Part shown: piece by piece, positions 62,680 to 64,000 of the stretch
Layout: every line of letters starts with the position of its first letter
How positions within the stretch are numbered: position 1 is the first letter of the stretch
NCBI RefSeq assembly: GCF_026151205.1
Contig: NC_087080.1
Span: forward strand, 319,812-383,811
From: Bolinopsis microptera
Lineage: Eukaryota; Ctenophora; Tentaculata; Lobata; Bolinopsidae
Direction of reading: 5' to 3'
Length of the DNA: 64,000 nucleotides
Notes under the pieces: generated by a model
What the model was told of the DNA's origin: nothing
Database searches by the model: none
What the model saw: the letters and a program-made list of their open reading frames with translations, nothing else
Made by a program: the position numbers and the translations under genes

Positions 62680-62972
62680 TCGTGTGTATGTGTTATTGTT
62701 TGTGTGTAATGTTTGTGTGTAATGTTTGTGTGTAATGTTTGTGTGTAATGTTCGTGTGTAATGTTTGTGTGTAATTTTTGTGTGTAGTGTTCGTGTGTAA
62801 TGTTTGTGTGTAATGTTTGTGTGTAATGTTTGTGTGTAATGTTTGTGTGTAATTTTTGTGTGTAATGTTTGTGTGTAATGTTTGTGTGTAATGTTTGTGT
62901 GTTATGTTTGTGTGTTATGTTCGTGTGTAATGTTCGTGTGTAATGTTTGTGTGTAATGTTTGTGTGTAATGT
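62680..62972. repeat. 13-bp array TGTTTGTGTGTAA, about 22 copies
   Basis: Units of 13 bp with TTTG/TTCG and TAATG/TTATG variants. It ends at GTTTTAAAACAG. Confidence 0.94.
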
Positions 62973-63514
62973 TTTAAAACAGTAAGATGGCTTATAAAAT
63001 GTTATTGGTAAGAAATGATTAGTTGTTTGTAATTCTCCCAGGGTGTATGATTTATGTTTAATTTCTATTCAACAATTCCTCGATCTCCTGCATTCTTCTA
63101 AAATAATTACTATAGTTACTACAGTAACGTAGTTTCCATGGTTACTGCATTCTTCTTATCAGGGACTGTTCACTCTCATAATTCAAATTTCAAACATATT
63201 TTGAATTTTTCATTCCTTAATCTCATCCCTGTTTTCATTGTGTTATAGTTGTAACGGGTTTGTAGGTGTGTGTATCTCTCATCTCGCTAGCTTTGTGAAC
63301 ACTAGTTTGTAGCAGTTAGTGTAACAACTAATTAATCTGGTGTGTGTAATTAGTGTAATTAAGTAATTAGTTAATTAGTGTAATAACTAGTGTAATTAGT
63401 TAATTCGTGTAATCTATTCATTATTTTCTTATTATAACTAAACTAAAATTTAAACTATAACAGAATTTCAAACGTTTTTATCGATCGCTCAATTGCTAAA
63501 CATTAGTGTTCTTT
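62973..63514. other. Unique AT-rich sequence, no gene seen
   Basis: TAATTAGTGTAATTAGTTAA-like short repeats occur at 63340-63415. No ORF of note. Confidence 0.6.
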
Positions 63515-63630
63515 AGAGGGGGAGAGGGGGGTCCAGCCTGTTCTTTAGGGGGGGGGGGGTCCAGCCTGCTCTTTAGGGGGGGGGGGAGGTCCAGCCTGTT
63601 CTTTAGGGATGGGGGGGGGGGGGGGGGTAA
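63510..63630. repeat. About 33-bp array, GTCCAGCCTGTTCTTTAG plus G-run, four copies
   Basis: GGTCCAGCCTG(T/C)TCTTTAGG with G-runs of variable length. The fourth copy is altered and merges into a G-run at about 63608-63627. Confidence 0.9.
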
Positions 63631-64000
63631 CTTACCCAATGAATATTATACGGGGCTTTACGGTAGGCATTACGTAAGTAGGTTACCTAGCAAAGCTATT
63701 AGCTCTAAAGTACCCAGCCCTCATCACATTAGAGAATCAATGTTTTGTCAGTATCAGTATCAGTGATTCAGTATCAGTGATTCAGTAGTAGTATTCTGTA
63801 TCAGTAGTATGTATGTAGTATGTTTAATGTATATTGGTTTTATGTTGCTTTATTCACTGTGTGGTAGGAACTAAAAGAAGCAGACAATGAAACACTATTC
63901 AGTAACTGCTAACTACAATGGTAATTTGGTAACTATGGTAACTAATATACTACGGTTGGTTACTAGGTTAACTAACTAACTATGGTAACTATGGTAACTG
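63631..64000. other. Unique sequence ending in GGTAACTATGGTAACT repeats
   Basis: CAGTATCAGTGATT short repeats lie at 63750-63800. TATGGTAACT units occur at 63930-64000 and continue past the window edge. Confidence 0.75.

Overview
The window looks like a repeat-dominated invertebrate (metazoan) nuclear genome. The evidence is one spliced gene with at least 25 exons and consensus splice sites, extracellular animal-type domains (GCC2/GCC3-type cysteine-rich repeats and two kringles), a non-LTR retrotransposon, a hAT-like non-autonomous transposon, and tandem repeats over well over half the bases. The lineage cannot be fixed from sequence alone; a cnidarian, sponge or similar animal is a guess. 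There are no bacterial operons, rRNA, tRNA or CRISPR arrays that I can support.

Layout. 1-5028: 13-bp minisatellite. 5423-6068: 630-bp hAT-type element with an 8-bp target duplication. 6430-6944: GGA array. 6945-13090: decayed 13-bp array merging into sequence that looks like unpolished consensus. About 13.1-37.5 kb: one plus-strand gene (the 5' end was not found), with introns packed with minisatellites. 38.1-38.5 kb: 9-bp array. 38.82-40.71 kb: 5'-truncated LINE with an almost intact reverse transcriptase. 41910-49857: 7.5-kb, 48-bp minisatellite bracketed by 76-bp inverted repeats (95% identical). 49.9-52.4 kb: 28-bp minisatellite. 52.4-64 kb: short unique stretches, candidate regulatory clusters (CRE/E-box array, CCAAT plus CACGTG cluster, CpG-rich segment) and seven or more further arrays.

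The gene encodes a predicted secreted modular protein: many C-x2-C repeats of about 17 residues (three per 153-bp exon), then a small domain that may be a beta/gamma-crystallin-like Greek key, then two kringles and a short tail. Exon phases join without conflict from 15901 to the stop at 37498-37500, apart from the error-affected exon at 20.9 kb and one extra base near 25912. Kringle 2 has lost both cysteines of one canonical disulfide.

The most unusual signal is that at least six introns of this gene hold minisatellites whose unit spans an exon-intron junction. Each array carries dozens of extra copies of the adjacent exon edge together with its 5' or 3' splice site. A second window-wide theme is a palindromic core (GTTACCATGGTAAC and relatives) that fits the RFX X-box consensus and recurs in several unrelated arrays. 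Two blocks (about 7.1-15.85 kb and 20.16-24.5 kb) look like poor consensus, so absence of genes there is not informative.
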